Source: Phycisphaerae bacterium
GTDB lineage: Bacteria > Planctomycetota > Phycisphaerae > Sedimentisphaerales > Anaerohalosphaeraceae
DNA: 64,000 nucleotides
Direction of reading: 5' to 3'
Assembly (NCBI GenBank): GCA_014859965.1
Contig: JACZKQ010000169.1
Coordinates: forward strand, 1-64,000
Shown here: positions 1 to 8,057 of the stretch, piece after piece
Position numbering within the stretch: the stretch's first letter is position 1
Layout of the letters: each line of letters begins with the position of its first letter
The notes under the pieces: generated by a model
Told to the model about the DNA's origin: nothing
The model's input: only the letters and a program-made list of their open reading frames with translations
Database searches by the model: none
Made by a program: the position numbers and the translations under genes

Positions 1-758
1 GGCACAGGCTGCGTCTGCCGCAGGTCCATCCCTATCCGCCCCCCGATCACCGTCACCCCTGCATGGCTGCCCCCAGAGCCCGCGCCGCCTTCCAGTCCCG
101 TCAGCCCGCCTGTCGCGTCAATGGTGCAATCCTGCACCCCCGATCCCTGCGCCGCGCGATGACGAATCCCCACTGCGCCGGCGTTCCCCTTGCCGACAGC
201 AACATCTATGCCCACGAACATCTGGTTGAAGCTGATATTCGGCTGCGGTTTGTCGGCGCCCTCCTCCAGGCTGCGCGCCCAGAAATGGACGACATACTTC
301 GGCTTGTCCGGATCGCCAAAACCAGCCGCGTTATCCGCCAACACAATCCGCGGCCTTTGGGCTTCTTTCCGCGACCCAACGAGCACGCAAGGGAAGTTCC
401 CCGCCCCGCTGAGTCTTCCATGCTGCCGCCGATAGAACCCCTGCACGCACCGGATAGTGTCGCTGACCTTGTAAGTGCCCGGCGGAAAGAAGCACACCAT
501 TTGATGGTCCCGCGCAAAATCCACCGCCGCCTGAATCGCCACCGTGCTGTCGGTGCCCCCCCGCGGATCGGCCCCAAACGGCGCGGCCGTAACGTCGACA
601 AACCCCAGTTCCGCCAATGCCCGATTGCCCAGTTCGCCCGGCACATCGAGCCGAATCAAATCGGCAACCGGCTCTCGCACCGTATCGTGAACATAAGCAC
701 CTTCGTCCACCTGTCCGCACGCCGCCGCCATCGCCCAAAGAACCAGAAAAACCCGCAT
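1..758 (-). CDS. Pectate-lyase-fold (Pectate_lyase_3-like) secreted protein, truncated at the left edge
   Basis: About 252 residues are visible and the frame stays open to base 1, so the C-terminus is missing. The start follows a GAGGG-type ribosome site. Residues 1-15 are short and hydrophobic, which fits a signal peptide. Residues 62-79 carry G-A-D-P-x-G-G-T-D-S-T-x-A-I-Q-x-A, the hallmark opening of right-handed beta-helix enzymes of the Pectate_lyase_3/GH55/GH28-like group. The usual substrates are polygalacturonan or other acidic or beta-glucan polysaccharides, but the substrate cannot be named because the catalytic rungs lie outside the window. It is transcribed away from the isomerase-like gene at 977, and both have good sigma70 promoters between them. 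The fold call is firm; the enzyme activity is inferred. Confidence 0.75.
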   Translation of the reverse strand, partial: MRVFLVLWAMAAACGQVDEGAYVHDTVREPVADLIRLDVPGELGNRALAELGFVDVTAAPFGADPRGGTDSTVAIQAAVDFARDHQMVCFFPPGTYKVSDTIRCVQGFYRRQHGRLSGAGNFPCVLVGSRKEAQRPRIVLADNAAGFGDPDKPKYVVHFWARSLEEGADKPQPNISFNQMFVGIDVAVGKGNAGAVGIRHRAAQGSGVQDCTIDATGGLTGLEGGAGSGGSHAGVTVIGGRIGMDLRQTQPV

Positions 759-793
759 AGCAAACCCTCACAAACCATGCCCCCACAAGCCGC

Positions 794-822
794 ATCATAC
801 CGTTTATCCGCAGAAAACTCAA
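794..822 (-). promoter_or_regulatory. Sigma70-type promoter for the pectate-lyase-fold gene
   Basis: Read on the minus strand: TTGAGT at 822-817, a 17-base spacer, then TATGAT at 799-794. Transcription would start near 787, about 30 bases before the ATG at 758. Confidence 0.55.
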
Positions 823-873
823 CCAGTAGCGGCGTCGGATCAGCGGGCCGATCTATCCTGCCCGTCGCGATAT

Positions 874-902
874 TTGACGTTGGTTGGCCTTTTCGCTATA
901 CT
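874..902 (+). promoter_or_regulatory. Sigma70-type promoter for the gene at 977
   Basis: TTGACG at 874-879, a 17-base spacer and TATACT at 897-902. The predicted start near 909 leaves a leader of about 70 bases. It diverges from the promoter at 822-794. Confidence 0.6.
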
Positions 903-976
903 TTTGCGAGAAGACTGCGGCAGCGGGCCGGGTCGGCACTGGATTAGCGAATCCGTATAGAAGACATTGGAGAACA

Positions 977-1960
977 ATGATGACATCACAGGCAGACTCC
1001 CACAGTGTTTCCAGACGTGCATTCTGCCGTTGGGCGGGCGCGGGGGCCGCGGCGCTTTGCTGGCCGGCGATAGCGACAGCGGCCGAAGACCGCAGCACCG
1101 CCGTCAAGTTCTTCAAGAACTTCGGGCCGGGCCATATCGGCGTACGGGCCGACCAGCGACAGGCGATGGCATACGCGGTGAAATACGGCTTCGACGGCAT
1201 TACGCCAAATGCCGGCGAGTTCGAGGGCAAGTCCGCCGGTGACATCAGCGACTGGACGCAGACGATGAAAGCAAGCAGTATCCGATACGGCGCCGCCGGT
1301 TTGCCCGTGGAATTTCGCAGGGACGAGGACCGATTCCGTAACGACATGGCCAAACTGCCGGGCCAAGCCGCTCTCCTAAAGCGGTTGGGCGTGGACCGGG
1401 TGGCCACGTGGATTACGCCTGGCCACAGCGAATTGACCTACATGCAGAATTTCGAACAGCACCGTCGGCGCTTTGCCGAAGTGGCGAAGGTCCTTGGCGA
1501 CAACGGCCTGCGACTGGGGCTGGAATTTGTCGGCCCGCGGACATCGCGTGCCAGGTTCCGTTTTCCGTTTGCGTGCACGCAGATCGACATGATGGAACTG
1601 GTCCGGGCGGTCGAGCGGCCGAACGTAGGCCTGCTGCTCGATAGCTGGCACTGGTACACCTCGCATGGCACGGTTGACGAACTGCTGCAACTGTCCAACA
1701 AAGACATCGTTCACGTCCACGTTAATGACGCGCCGGCAGGGCTCGATGTCGACAAGCAGATGGACAATACACGGTGCCTGCCCGTCGCCACCGGCGTCAT
1801 CGATCTGGCGGGGTTTGTGAATGCCCTTGTGAAGATCGGCTACGAAGGACCGGTGGAATGCGAACCCTTTGATCGCCACCTGAGAGAGATGGATGGCGAG
1901 GCCGCGGTTGCAAAGACGGCCGCATCGCTTACCGCCCTGTGGAAACTCATCCGCACCTGA
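977..1960 (+). CDS. Tat-exported sugar phosphate isomerase/epimerase-like TIM-barrel protein
   Basis: 327 residues. The start at 977 (or the adjacent ATG at 980, which is better spaced) follows GGAGA at 969-973; the open frame further upstream has no ribosome site. Residues about 10-40 hold S-R-R-A-F-C-R followed by a hydrophobic Ala-rich stretch, a twin-arginine signal. The body is an AP-endonuclease-2/xylose-isomerase-like barrel. Its divalent-metal ligands are visible as Glu in L-E-F-V-G-P, Asp in L-L-D-S-W-H-W, His in H-V-H-V-N-D-A-P and Glu in V-E-C-E-P-F. Family members isomerise, epimerise or dehydrate sugars and keto-sugars. An exported copy is unlikely to act on phosphorylated sugars. 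It is monocistronic and ends just before the terminator hairpin of the opposite gene. Confidence 0.8.
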   Translation: MMTSQADSHSVSRRAFCRWAGAGAAALCWPAIATAAEDRSTAVKFFKNFGPGHIGVRADQRQAMAYAVKYGFDGITPNAGEFEGKSAGDISDWTQTMKASSIRYGAAGLPVEFRRDEDRFRNDMAKLPGQAALLKRLGVDRVATWITPGHSELTYMQNFEQHRRRFAEVAKVLGDNGLRLGLEFVGPRTSRARFRFPFACTQIDMMELVRAVERPNVGLLLDSWHWYTSHGTVDELLQLSNKDIVHVHVNDAPAGLDVDKQMDNTRCLPVATGVIDLAGFVNALVKIGYEGPVECEPFDRHLREMDGEAAVAKTAASLTALWKLIRT

Positions 1961-1995
1961 TCCGGCCTACAACGCGCCAGTGTGTGGACTCAAGC

Positions 1996-2034
1996 GAAAA
2001 ACGAGCCTGCCGAAGATCGCTCCGGCAGGCTCGT
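1996..2034 (-). terminator. Intrinsic terminator of the repeat-protein gene (2049-3068)
   Basis: A perfect 12-bp stem, 2001-2012 with 2023-2034, has a 10-base loop (2013-2022). On the minus strand the stem is followed by a run of five T. It lies 15 bases past the stop codon at 2049 and may also slow transcription arriving from the plus-strand gene that ends at 1960. Confidence 0.8.
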
Positions 2035-2048
2035 TGGATGTTCTTGTC

Positions 2049-3068
2049 TTACTGCTGGGCGGGACGTCTTCCGGCTGTCCGCACCACCTTAGCGCCCGTG
2101 ATCTTCTGGCTTCCGCGGGTCGTCTTCAGTTCGCCAATCATTTTGGCATCGGCAACGGCGCCTTCGAAATTCATTTCGAATCGCTGCTCGCCGAACTCCA
2201 TCACCATGACAAAGCTCACCTTGTCGCCTTCGAGCGTAATCTGCTTGATCGGCAGCGTCCCGTACAGGCCGCTCAGGTCCGGGTTGACCGTCAGCCTCTG
2301 CTTGCGGCTGCCCTGCTCGCCGGCAATTTCGAGATTCCACGTGCCGATAATCGCCGCACCGATCCGTGTGCCTTCTACGGAAATTTCGCCCCGCTCGGAC
2401 TTCATCACGCCCTTCAGCGCGTCGCCTTCGAGCGTTCCCTCGAACGCGGATACGAACTCGCGGTCCTGAAACTTGCTTGTCCTCTTGAAACTCAGCGCGC
2501 CCCGCTCATACTGCACGTCGCTGATGACGCTTTCGCCCCGCTGGCTTTTCATCTCGCCCGCCAGGACGCCTTCTTTGTCCGCCGTGATGACGAGCGTCGA
2601 TGTAATGTCCCGTTCGCCGATCTTGTACTTCATTTCCCACTGGCCGACGGCCCTGGGTGTCCGCGGCGCACGGGCGCCTTCGACCTTCATTTCGCCCCTT
2701 GCACCCGCAAGTATCCCCGTAAGTTTCCCTTCGGCGATCGTTCCGGTAAACTTCGAAGTCGCCTCCTGACCTTCCCTGTTTCGCGTCACCCAGTTGAAGG
2801 TAAGCGTACCGTCCTGGACAGCAACGTCCTTCAGGTCATTGATGCCCATAAAACTGATCCACTGGCCGGTCTGCTGGCCTTCGGCGTTCCGCGAAAACGA
2901 CAGAATCGCGTCCATCTGCCTGTCTTCGCCGAAGCTGACCTTGACCTGCCAGTCGCCAAACGCCCCTCCTCTGCGGGCCTGGGGCTGGGCTGAGGCCTGC
3001 ACCGTGAGCATGACCATGCCCGCCAGTAAGCCAACTGCGACCGCCTTGCGAAATACCTTCGGTTCCAT
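2049..3068 (-). CDS. Secreted protein with three ~95-residue beta-rich repeats, function unknown
   Basis: 339 residues. The start at 3068 is chosen because GGAGGA sits directly upstream; an in-frame ATG five codons earlier overlaps that site. The N-terminus has a Lys/Arg patch, a hydrophobic core and an A-S-A cleavage site, so it is a Sec signal. After it come three diverged copies of one unit starting near residues 37, 140 and 235. Each opens with G-x-W-x-(V/M/L)-x and closes with (K/E)-G-x-(L/M)-x-G-x-(M/L)-x-(S/T)-x-R-G-(E/S)-x-x-(V/I)-x-G-(T/A). The pattern resembles small envelope beta-sandwich or lipocalin-like domains, but no named family was recognised. It is a single-gene unit between its own promoter and terminator. 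Confidence 0.8.
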   Translation of the reverse strand: MEPKVFRKAVAVGLLAGMVMLTVQASAQPQARRGGAFGDWQVKVSFGEDRQMDAILSFSRNAEGQQTGQWISFMGINDLKDVAVQDGTLTFNWVTRNREGQEATSKFTGTIAEGKLTGILAGARGEMKVEGARAPRTPRAVGQWEMKYKIGERDITSTLVITADKEGVLAGEMKSQRGESVISDVQYERGALSFKRTSKFQDREFVSAFEGTLEGDALKGVMKSERGEISVEGTRIGAAIIGTWNLEIAGEQGSRKQRLTVNPDLSGLYGTLPIKQITLEGDKVSFVMVMEFGEQRFEMNFEGAVADAKMIGELKTTRGSQKITGAKVVRTAGRRPAQQ

Positions 3069-3112
3069 AGTGGAATCCTCCAAAAAAAAGTTAATGTTTT
3101 CCGTACATCCGA

Positions 3113-3141
3113 GTTATACCCATTTCCGGAAACCCTGTCAA
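3113..3141 (-). promoter_or_regulatory. Sigma70-type promoter for the repeat-protein gene
   Basis: On the minus strand TTGACA (3141-3136), a 17-base spacer and TATAAC (3118-3113). This is one of the best consensus matches in the window and places the start of transcription near 3106. Confidence 0.75.
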
Positions 3142-3191
3142 ACCCACGAAATTTCCCGATCCGCTGCGGCAATGACCGTTGGGACAAGATT

Positions 3192-4385
3192 TCATAGGGA
3201 CGGAGCGGCTTCCGTGGCAATCGGCTTAAAAAGCAGCGGAGCGAACTCGTTCAAATACAAACGCCAGTTGATCCACGTGTGGGCGCCCTCGGTTTCCTTG
3301 TAAACGACCTCGAAGTTATGCTTTTTAAAAACTTCCACCGTACGGCGCGAGGTTTCGAGCAGAAAGTCCTCCTTGCCGGTGGCAAACCACAGCAGTTGGA
3401 GGCCTTTTTTCAACTCCACATCGTCCAACACCCTGGTATTGCGTGCTTCCCAACTCGGTCCGGAATCGGCGGCTTGATTGCCCATGCGTCGGCCGCCCAG
3501 TTCGAAAACGCCGGAACTGAAGACGCCGGCATACCCGAACTGGTCCATATGGCCGACGAGGAGGGTCAGCGTCTGGGCGCCGCCCATGGACAGGCCGGCC
3601 ACGGCGCGGTTCGGGCGGTCGGTGTGAACCCGGTAATGGCTGTCGACATAGGGCATGACGTCCTTGACGAAGTCTTCGACGAAGGCATCGGCGCCAGGCA
3701 GGGATTCGCCCCAGTTGAACGGGCCGGTGTGGCCGGCGGGCATGACGACAACCATCGGTTTGGCCTTGCCGGCGGCGATGAGGTTATCCATGATGAAGCC
3801 GGCCCGGCCGACAGACGTCCATGAATCGTCGGAGTCGGATGCGCCGTGCAGCAGATAAAAGACGGGGAATTTGCCCTGGCACGATTCGTAGCCCGGCGAC
3901 GTGTAAATGTGCATGCGGCGAAATCGCTTCAGTGAGTTGGAATAGTACGTGACTTCGGCGACCGCGCCGTGCGGGACGTTTTTCGTGTCCATGAAGTCGG
4001 CGCCGGGGACGTTCACGAGGCTCCATGTGTTGGAGAGGGATTCGCTGGTGGCGGGATTGCGTGGGTCGATGACGGAGAGGCCGTCGACATTGAAATGGTA
4101 GCGGTAGGAGCCGGGGTCGACAGGGCCTAATGTGACCTCCCAGACGCCGCGTTCACCCTTCTTCATTTCCGCGCCTTGGCCGATGGCAGGCATATCGCCG
4201 CCAGCCACCCGGACGGCCTGGGCATTCGGGGCCAGTATGCGAAACGTCACGAGGCGGTCGGCTGAAACTTCAGGCGAGACCGGCTGCGGACCAGACCGCG
4301 GCTGCGCTGAGGCGCCGGCCGTCAAAACCGTCAGCGTCAGCAGCAACACGACCATTGGACACCTGTTTCTTTGCTTTGTGTTCAT
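3192..4385 (-). CDS. Secreted carbohydrate esterase (CE1/esterase D type) with N-terminal E-set domain
   Basis: 397 residues. The start follows AAAGGAGAA. Residues 1-28 form a Sec signal. Residues about 45-110 are an immunoglobulin-like E-set/CBM48-type module (V-T-F-R-I-L-A-P-N-A, Y-R-Y-H-F-N-V-D-G). This is the layout of the ferulic/acetyl-xylan-type esterases of the XynZ/Fae group. Residues 155-390 are an alpha/beta hydrolase with nucleophile Ser266 in G-L-S-M-G-G, oxyanion region Y-L-L-H-G and probable catalytic His369 (A-H-T-W). It probably removes ester groups from plant or algal polysaccharide outside the cytoplasm. It is last in the run from 7864 downward, 84 bases after the aldolase gene. 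Confidence 0.85.
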   Translation of the reverse strand: MNTKQRNRCPMVVLLLTLTVLTAGASAQPRSGPQPVSPEVSADRLVTFRILAPNAQAVRVAGGDMPAIGQGAEMKKGERGVWEVTLGPVDPGSYRYHFNVDGLSVIDPRNPATSESLSNTWSLVNVPGADFMDTKNVPHGAVAEVTYYSNSLKRFRRMHIYTSPGYESCQGKFPVFYLLHGASDSDDSWTSVGRAGFIMDNLIAAGKAKPMVVVMPAGHTGPFNWGESLPGADAFVEDFVKDVMPYVDSHYRVHTDRPNRAVAGLSMGGAQTLTLLVGHMDQFGYAGVFSSGVFELGGRRMGNQAADSGPSWEARNTRVLDDVELKKGLQLLWFATGKEDFLLETSRRTVEVFKKHNFEVVYKETEGAHTWINWRLYLNEFAPLLFKPIATEAAPSL

Positions 4386-4469
4386 GCTTTTCTCCTTTCG
4401 TAAAAAGTCTCAAATTACGCCGTTCACCGTCTGGGCCGCCTGTCGTCAACCGTCTCTCTGAATTTCTTT

Positions 4470-5534
4470 TTACGGCGACAGCCAGGCACTGAGGTTCTGT
4501 CGGACGAAGTCGTCATCCGTAAGGTGCGGATGGTCCAGAATTATCCGGTCGATCTTCTCGGCCTGACCGGGGGAAAGTTGCTCGTGTGGGTCGAGCGTGT
4601 GGACGTTCTTGAGGATGCCTTGCCGCTTCAGCACGTACAGAATGCCGGGGATGCAGCCGGCGAAGCTGTGGTCGGCGTCGAAAATAGCTTTGTTCGCGAG
4701 AGTCAACTGGCCGGCGAGTGTGAGGAGTTCGGGCGGGACAGGCTCGCCGCTTTCGCGGATGTGTTGGACTCGTTCGAGAATTTCGACGGCTTTCCTTGTC
4801 CAACAGGCCCACTGGCCTAACAGGCCCCCTGCCATCCGCAGGTTGACCGTTTTGCCATCGAGGGTGAAGCGGTAGTTCGTGAGCAGGTCGAGGACGATGT
4901 TGTCGTCGTTGCCGGTGTAGAGCGAGATCTCACCGGCGCGCCCGGAGGCGGCGACGGCTTCGAGGACGTCGAGGGTATGGTAGCGGCTGAAGGGTGCGAT
5001 TTTGATGGCGACGACATTTTCGATTTCCACGAAGCGCCGCCAGAACGCCTGCGGCAGCGCCATGCCGCTGATGCATTGCTGGAGGTAGAAGCCCATGAGC
5101 GGGATGACCTCGGCAACGCTGCGGGCGTGATCGATCAACTCTTCGATAGGCCTGCCGGCCAGCGCGGTCAATGAAAGCAGGCCGACGTGGTAGCCTGTTT
5201 CACGGGCAAGCCGGGCCTCTTTGACGGCCTGAGTTGTTTGGCCGAGGATGCCGGCGATCATGATCGGGCGGCGTTGGTGCGTTTTCTCAACGTGCTCCCT
5301 GGCCGTTTCGGCCGCCAGTTGCAGAACCGGCTTCAGCAAGCCGAGTTTCGGATCGTGAATGGCGAACTGCGTCGTGTGAACGCCGACCGCCAGTCCACCG
5401 GCGCCGGCCGCCAGATAGTAATGCGTCAGTGCCCGCTGGCGAGGGACATCAATGCGCCCGTTGGTCTCGAGCGCCAGCGGGTGGGCGGGGATGACGCATC
5501 CGGCCTGCAGCCTGTTGATAATATCATTATTCAT
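4470..5534 (-). CDS. Dihydrodipicolinate synthase (DapA/NAL) family aldolase
   Basis: 354 residues, start after GAGG. Class I aldolase of the DHDPS/N-acetylneuraminate lyase superfamily. The Schiff-base lysine is Lys178 (V-A-I-K-I-A-P) and the catalytic tyrosine is Tyr150 (M-G-F-Y-L-Q). Their 28-residue spacing matches true DHDPS. The protein is longer than lysine-pathway DapA (about 290 residues), and its neighbours are an epimerase and an esterase, not lysine genes. A keto-deoxy-sugar-acid aldolase or dehydratase role is therefore more likely than lysine synthesis, but the substrate is not readable. It has no signal peptide. It starts 8 bases after the epimerase stop, so the two are probably co-translated. 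Confidence 0.8.
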   Translation of the reverse strand: MNNDIINRLQAGCVIPAHPLALETNGRIDVPRQRALTHYYLAAGAGGLAVGVHTTQFAIHDPKLGLLKPVLQLAAETAREHVEKTHQRRPIMIAGILGQTTQAVKEARLARETGYHVGLLSLTALAGRPIEELIDHARSVAEVIPLMGFYLQQCISGMALPQAFWRRFVEIENVVAIKIAPFSRYHTLDVLEAVAASGRAGEISLYTGNDDNIVLDLLTNYRFTLDGKTVNLRMAGGLLGQWACWTRKAVEILERVQHIRESGEPVPPELLTLAGQLTLANKAIFDADHSFAGCIPGILYVLKRQGILKNVHTLDPHEQLSPGQAEKIDRIILDHPHLTDDDFVRQNLSAWLSP

Positions 5535-5542
5535 CGAGCGCC

Positions 5543-6571
5543 TCAGAACCTTCCATCACGCACGTCATATTTTGTCGGCTTGTTCAATGTCGCCTTGCCC
5601 GCGGCGACCCATGAAGCGATCATCGCGATCATCTCCCGCAGACCGGTTGCCGGGAGGCCAAACTGCTCGAAGCAATACGAAGCATCGGAAAGCAGGCATT
5701 TCGTGCCCTCGGCGGCGGCAAACCTGGGACTCTTGCCAAGCATTCTCCCGATCTCGGCGGCCGCCTCACGGACCATGACCGTCTCCGACCCCGCGAGGTT
5801 CAGAATCGTGGGAGGCGACTGGGTCAACGTGATCGCGCGGACGATATAGTCATTGGCGTCCCGCTGCCATATCAGGTTCACAGCAGGGACGCTCAGGTCG
5901 ATGGGTTCGTCGTGCATGATCTTGAGCGTCAGGTCGACGAGAATGCCGTATCTGGGTTCGTTGGCGTAGTTGAGCCGCACAAGCGTCATCGGCGTCCTGT
6001 TCTGCTGCGAAAAGTACTGGCATATCCGCTCGCGTCCGAGGCAGGACTGTGCGTATTCGCCGACGGGATCGACCGGCGTGCCTTCGCTCACGCGCGTCCC
6101 CGCATCGACATACGGATAGACGTTGCCTGTCGAAAGCACCACGATGCGGGAGTCTTTGTAATGCTGTGCCATGGCTCCGGGCAGGTAAGCGTTCATCGCC
6201 CATGTCAAAGGCTGGTTGCCGCTGGCGCCGAATTTCATCCCCACCAGGTAATATACATTCGCCGCGCGCGGCAACGTGTTATGCCACAACGGGTCGAGCA
6301 GATCGGCTTCGACAACCTCAATGCCGGCCGCGGTCAGACGCGTCTTCACCCCCTGATCGCTGAAGCGCGATACGGCGTACACCTGCTTGCCGCCAGCCGC
6401 CTCCTGAAGCATCATGGCCAGAGTCGGGCCCATCTTGCCGCCTGCGCCCAGCACTGCAATGTCACCGTCCAGTGCGGCCACGGTTTTGCGAACCTGCGGG
6501 GACGGCTTGCTCAACATGTACTCCAGTTCTCCTTCGCTCATGTGCGATATATCTGTCATACCACTTTCCAT
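5543..6571 (-). CDS. NAD-dependent epimerase/dehydratase family protein (extended SDR)
   Basis: 342 residues. The Rossmann nucleotide site is V-L-G-A-G-G-K-M-G near residues 36-44, a G-x-G-x-x-G variant typical of atypical or extended SDRs. The Y-x-x-x-K motif is not clear in the usual place. The segment R-V-S-E-G-T-P-V-D-P-V-G-E-Y and the following C-L-G-R-E-R correspond to the active-site helix with lysine replaced. It may therefore bind NAD(P) and a nucleotide or free sugar without the standard chemistry. The ATG lies one base past the upstream transporter stop; a second in-frame ATG at 6559 is possible. It sits between the transporter and the aldolase. Confidence 0.75.
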   Translation of the reverse strand: MESGMTDISHMSEGELEYMLSKPSPQVRKTVAALDGDIAVLGAGGKMGPTLAMMLQEAAGGKQVYAVSRFSDQGVKTRLTAAGIEVVEADLLDPLWHNTLPRAANVYYLVGMKFGASGNQPLTWAMNAYLPGAMAQHYKDSRIVVLSTGNVYPYVDAGTRVSEGTPVDPVGEYAQSCLGRERICQYFSQQNRTPMTLVRLNYANEPRYGILVDLTLKIMHDEPIDLSVPAVNLIWQRDANDYIVRAITLTQSPPTILNLAGSETVMVREAAAEIGRMLGKSPRFAAAEGTKCLLSDASYCFEQFGLPATGLREMIAMIASWVAAGKATLNKPTKYDVRDGRF

Positions 6572-6574
6572 CCG

Positions 6575-7864
6575 TCAGGTTAGTTTCAGCACGATCAGAA
6601 TCAGAACGCGGACGGCGATAAACAGCACGATCAGCAGACCCGCGCCTCCAAGGACGTTTACGAGCCACCGGTTGCGATGGCTGCCCATGATGTTCTTACT
6701 ATTCGCTAACCATAATAAAGTCACTGCCATCAGCGGATTACCAAGCACCGTCAGCGCCTGCCCGAAGATGATCAGCGTGATGGGCTTCTGACCCGTTCGC
6801 AGGGCAAGAATGGCCACCGTCATGCCCACCAGGAGCACCATGACCGTCAATCGCCGCGGCCATTGGTCGCTGAGTCGCGGCGGCAGGCCGATGCCGTCGG
6901 CCAGGATGCTGCCGCCGATCATCGCGTTGATGAGAAACGGGTTCATGGAAACGGCCAGCAGGCCCATGCAGAACATGACGTACGCCAGGGAACCCAGCAG
7001 CGGTTGAAGCGACCGGGCAAGCATGCCCACGTCCGCGGCGGCCTGGCCCGGGATGACGGTAGCGGCCGTAATCATGATAATCGCACTGATACCCGTCAAG
7101 ACCGCCACTCCCGTCATCGAGTCGCCGATGCCGCGGCGATACTCGGCCAGGCCCCAGCCTTTCTCGCGGACAAGGTTGCCTTGGTAAAGCGCCGCACCGA
7201 CCGAAAAGGTAGTCCCCAGGAGAGAGGCCACGAGCAGCATGGGGTCCTGAACGATGCCTTCCAGCCTGTACGGCAGCCGCAGCGACATCCCTGGGGGCAG
7301 ATGCGGAATCAACCCCGTTACAATATCGAGGATTTTGGGTCCGGCCAGGATCAGGTTCGCCGCGAAACAGATCAAAATGACCGCGACCATGATCTTCATC
7401 ATGCGTTCAAGAAGGCGGTAGATATGTCGGGCGGCGAAGAGAAAGAGAATAATTGCGGCATTAAGGCCCGCGATGAGCCACTCGGGACGAATCCGCGGAA
7501 TGAGCGCCTCGGCCGCCGCGGCAACCGCCAGGTTGTTTGCAAACTGAAACGTAGTGCAGATCAGAAAAAGATTGGCCCCGATAATGAAGGCCATCGGCCT
7601 GCCGAGATGCCGGGCGACAAGAGTGCACGGCGTCCCGCCGCCGGCGACTCCGATCCGTGCGGCCATGCTCATGAAGGTCCCCATCAGCACCCCCGTCACA
7701 AGGAGCAGCCACAGGAGCCCGTACCCGTGCGCGGCCCCGACGTTTGCGCTGACCAGCAGGCTGCCCGGCCCGAAAACGACGCAGGCGGTAATTAACGCCG
7801 GGCCTATCGACCGGTACCACCGGCGACGCGGTCGCTCATCTTGACAATCACAGGTTTCCATCAT
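6575..7864 (-). CDS. Nramp-like divalent metal transporter with altered metal site
   Basis: 429 residues. The start at 7864/7861 (two adjacent ATGs) follows AAGGTGG; the frame upstream of it is not supported. The protein has about 11 hydrophobic spans in the Nramp/SLC11 layout. The first span carries F-G-P-G-S (31-35) where true Nramps have D-P-G-N, the residues that bind Mn2+ or Fe2+. The sixth span reads T-F-S-V-G-A-A-L-Y-Q-G-N in place of the usual M-P-H-N helix. It belongs to the Nramp fold, but both parts of the metal site are altered, so the substrate is uncertain. It is the first gene of the 7864-3192 run. Confidence 0.75.
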   Translation of the reverse strand: MMETCDCQDERPRRRWYRSIGPALITACVVFGPGSLLVSANVGAAHGYGLLWLLLVTGVLMGTFMSMAARIGVAGGGTPCTLVARHLGRPMAFIIGANLFLICTTFQFANNLAVAAAAEALIPRIRPEWLIAGLNAAIILFLFAARHIYRLLERMMKIMVAVILICFAANLILAGPKILDIVTGLIPHLPPGMSLRLPYRLEGIVQDPMLLVASLLGTTFSVGAALYQGNLVREKGWGLAEYRRGIGDSMTGVAVLTGISAIIMITAATVIPGQAAADVGMLARSLQPLLGSLAYVMFCMGLLAVSMNPFLINAMIGGSILADGIGLPPRLSDQWPRRLTVMVLLVGMTVAILALRTGQKPITLIIFGQALTVLGNPLMAVTLLWLANSKNIMGSHRNRWLVNVLGGAGLLIVLFIAVRVLILIVLKLT

Positions 7865-7913
7865 GACCACCTTGTTTAACGCCGCACCAGTGTCCCGCTT
7901 GGGGCACTCGGCT

Positions 7914-7942
7914 AATTTATCCGAAGTGCGGCAAATCATCAA
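7914..7942 (-). promoter_or_regulatory. Possible sigma70-type promoter for the transporter-epimerase-aldolase-esterase run
   Basis: On the minus strand TTGATG (7942-7937), a 17-base spacer and TAAATT (7919-7914), each four of six to consensus. It lies 50 bases upstream of the transporter start. Confidence 0.4.
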
Positions 7943-8057
7943 GTCCACACATAAAAGGGGCGAAAAGAACATCTGGAGAAGGACGTGCGGGTATCGGAGG
8001 GCGGCACTCGACCAGGATTCAGAGCGGTATTGCCCGCGATTGCGGGGCGCCATGTCA

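Noticed and set aside
4470-5534. Lysine-pathway DapA
   Set aside because: The protein is about 60 residues longer and lies with sugar and esterase genes, although catalytic residues match the superfamily.
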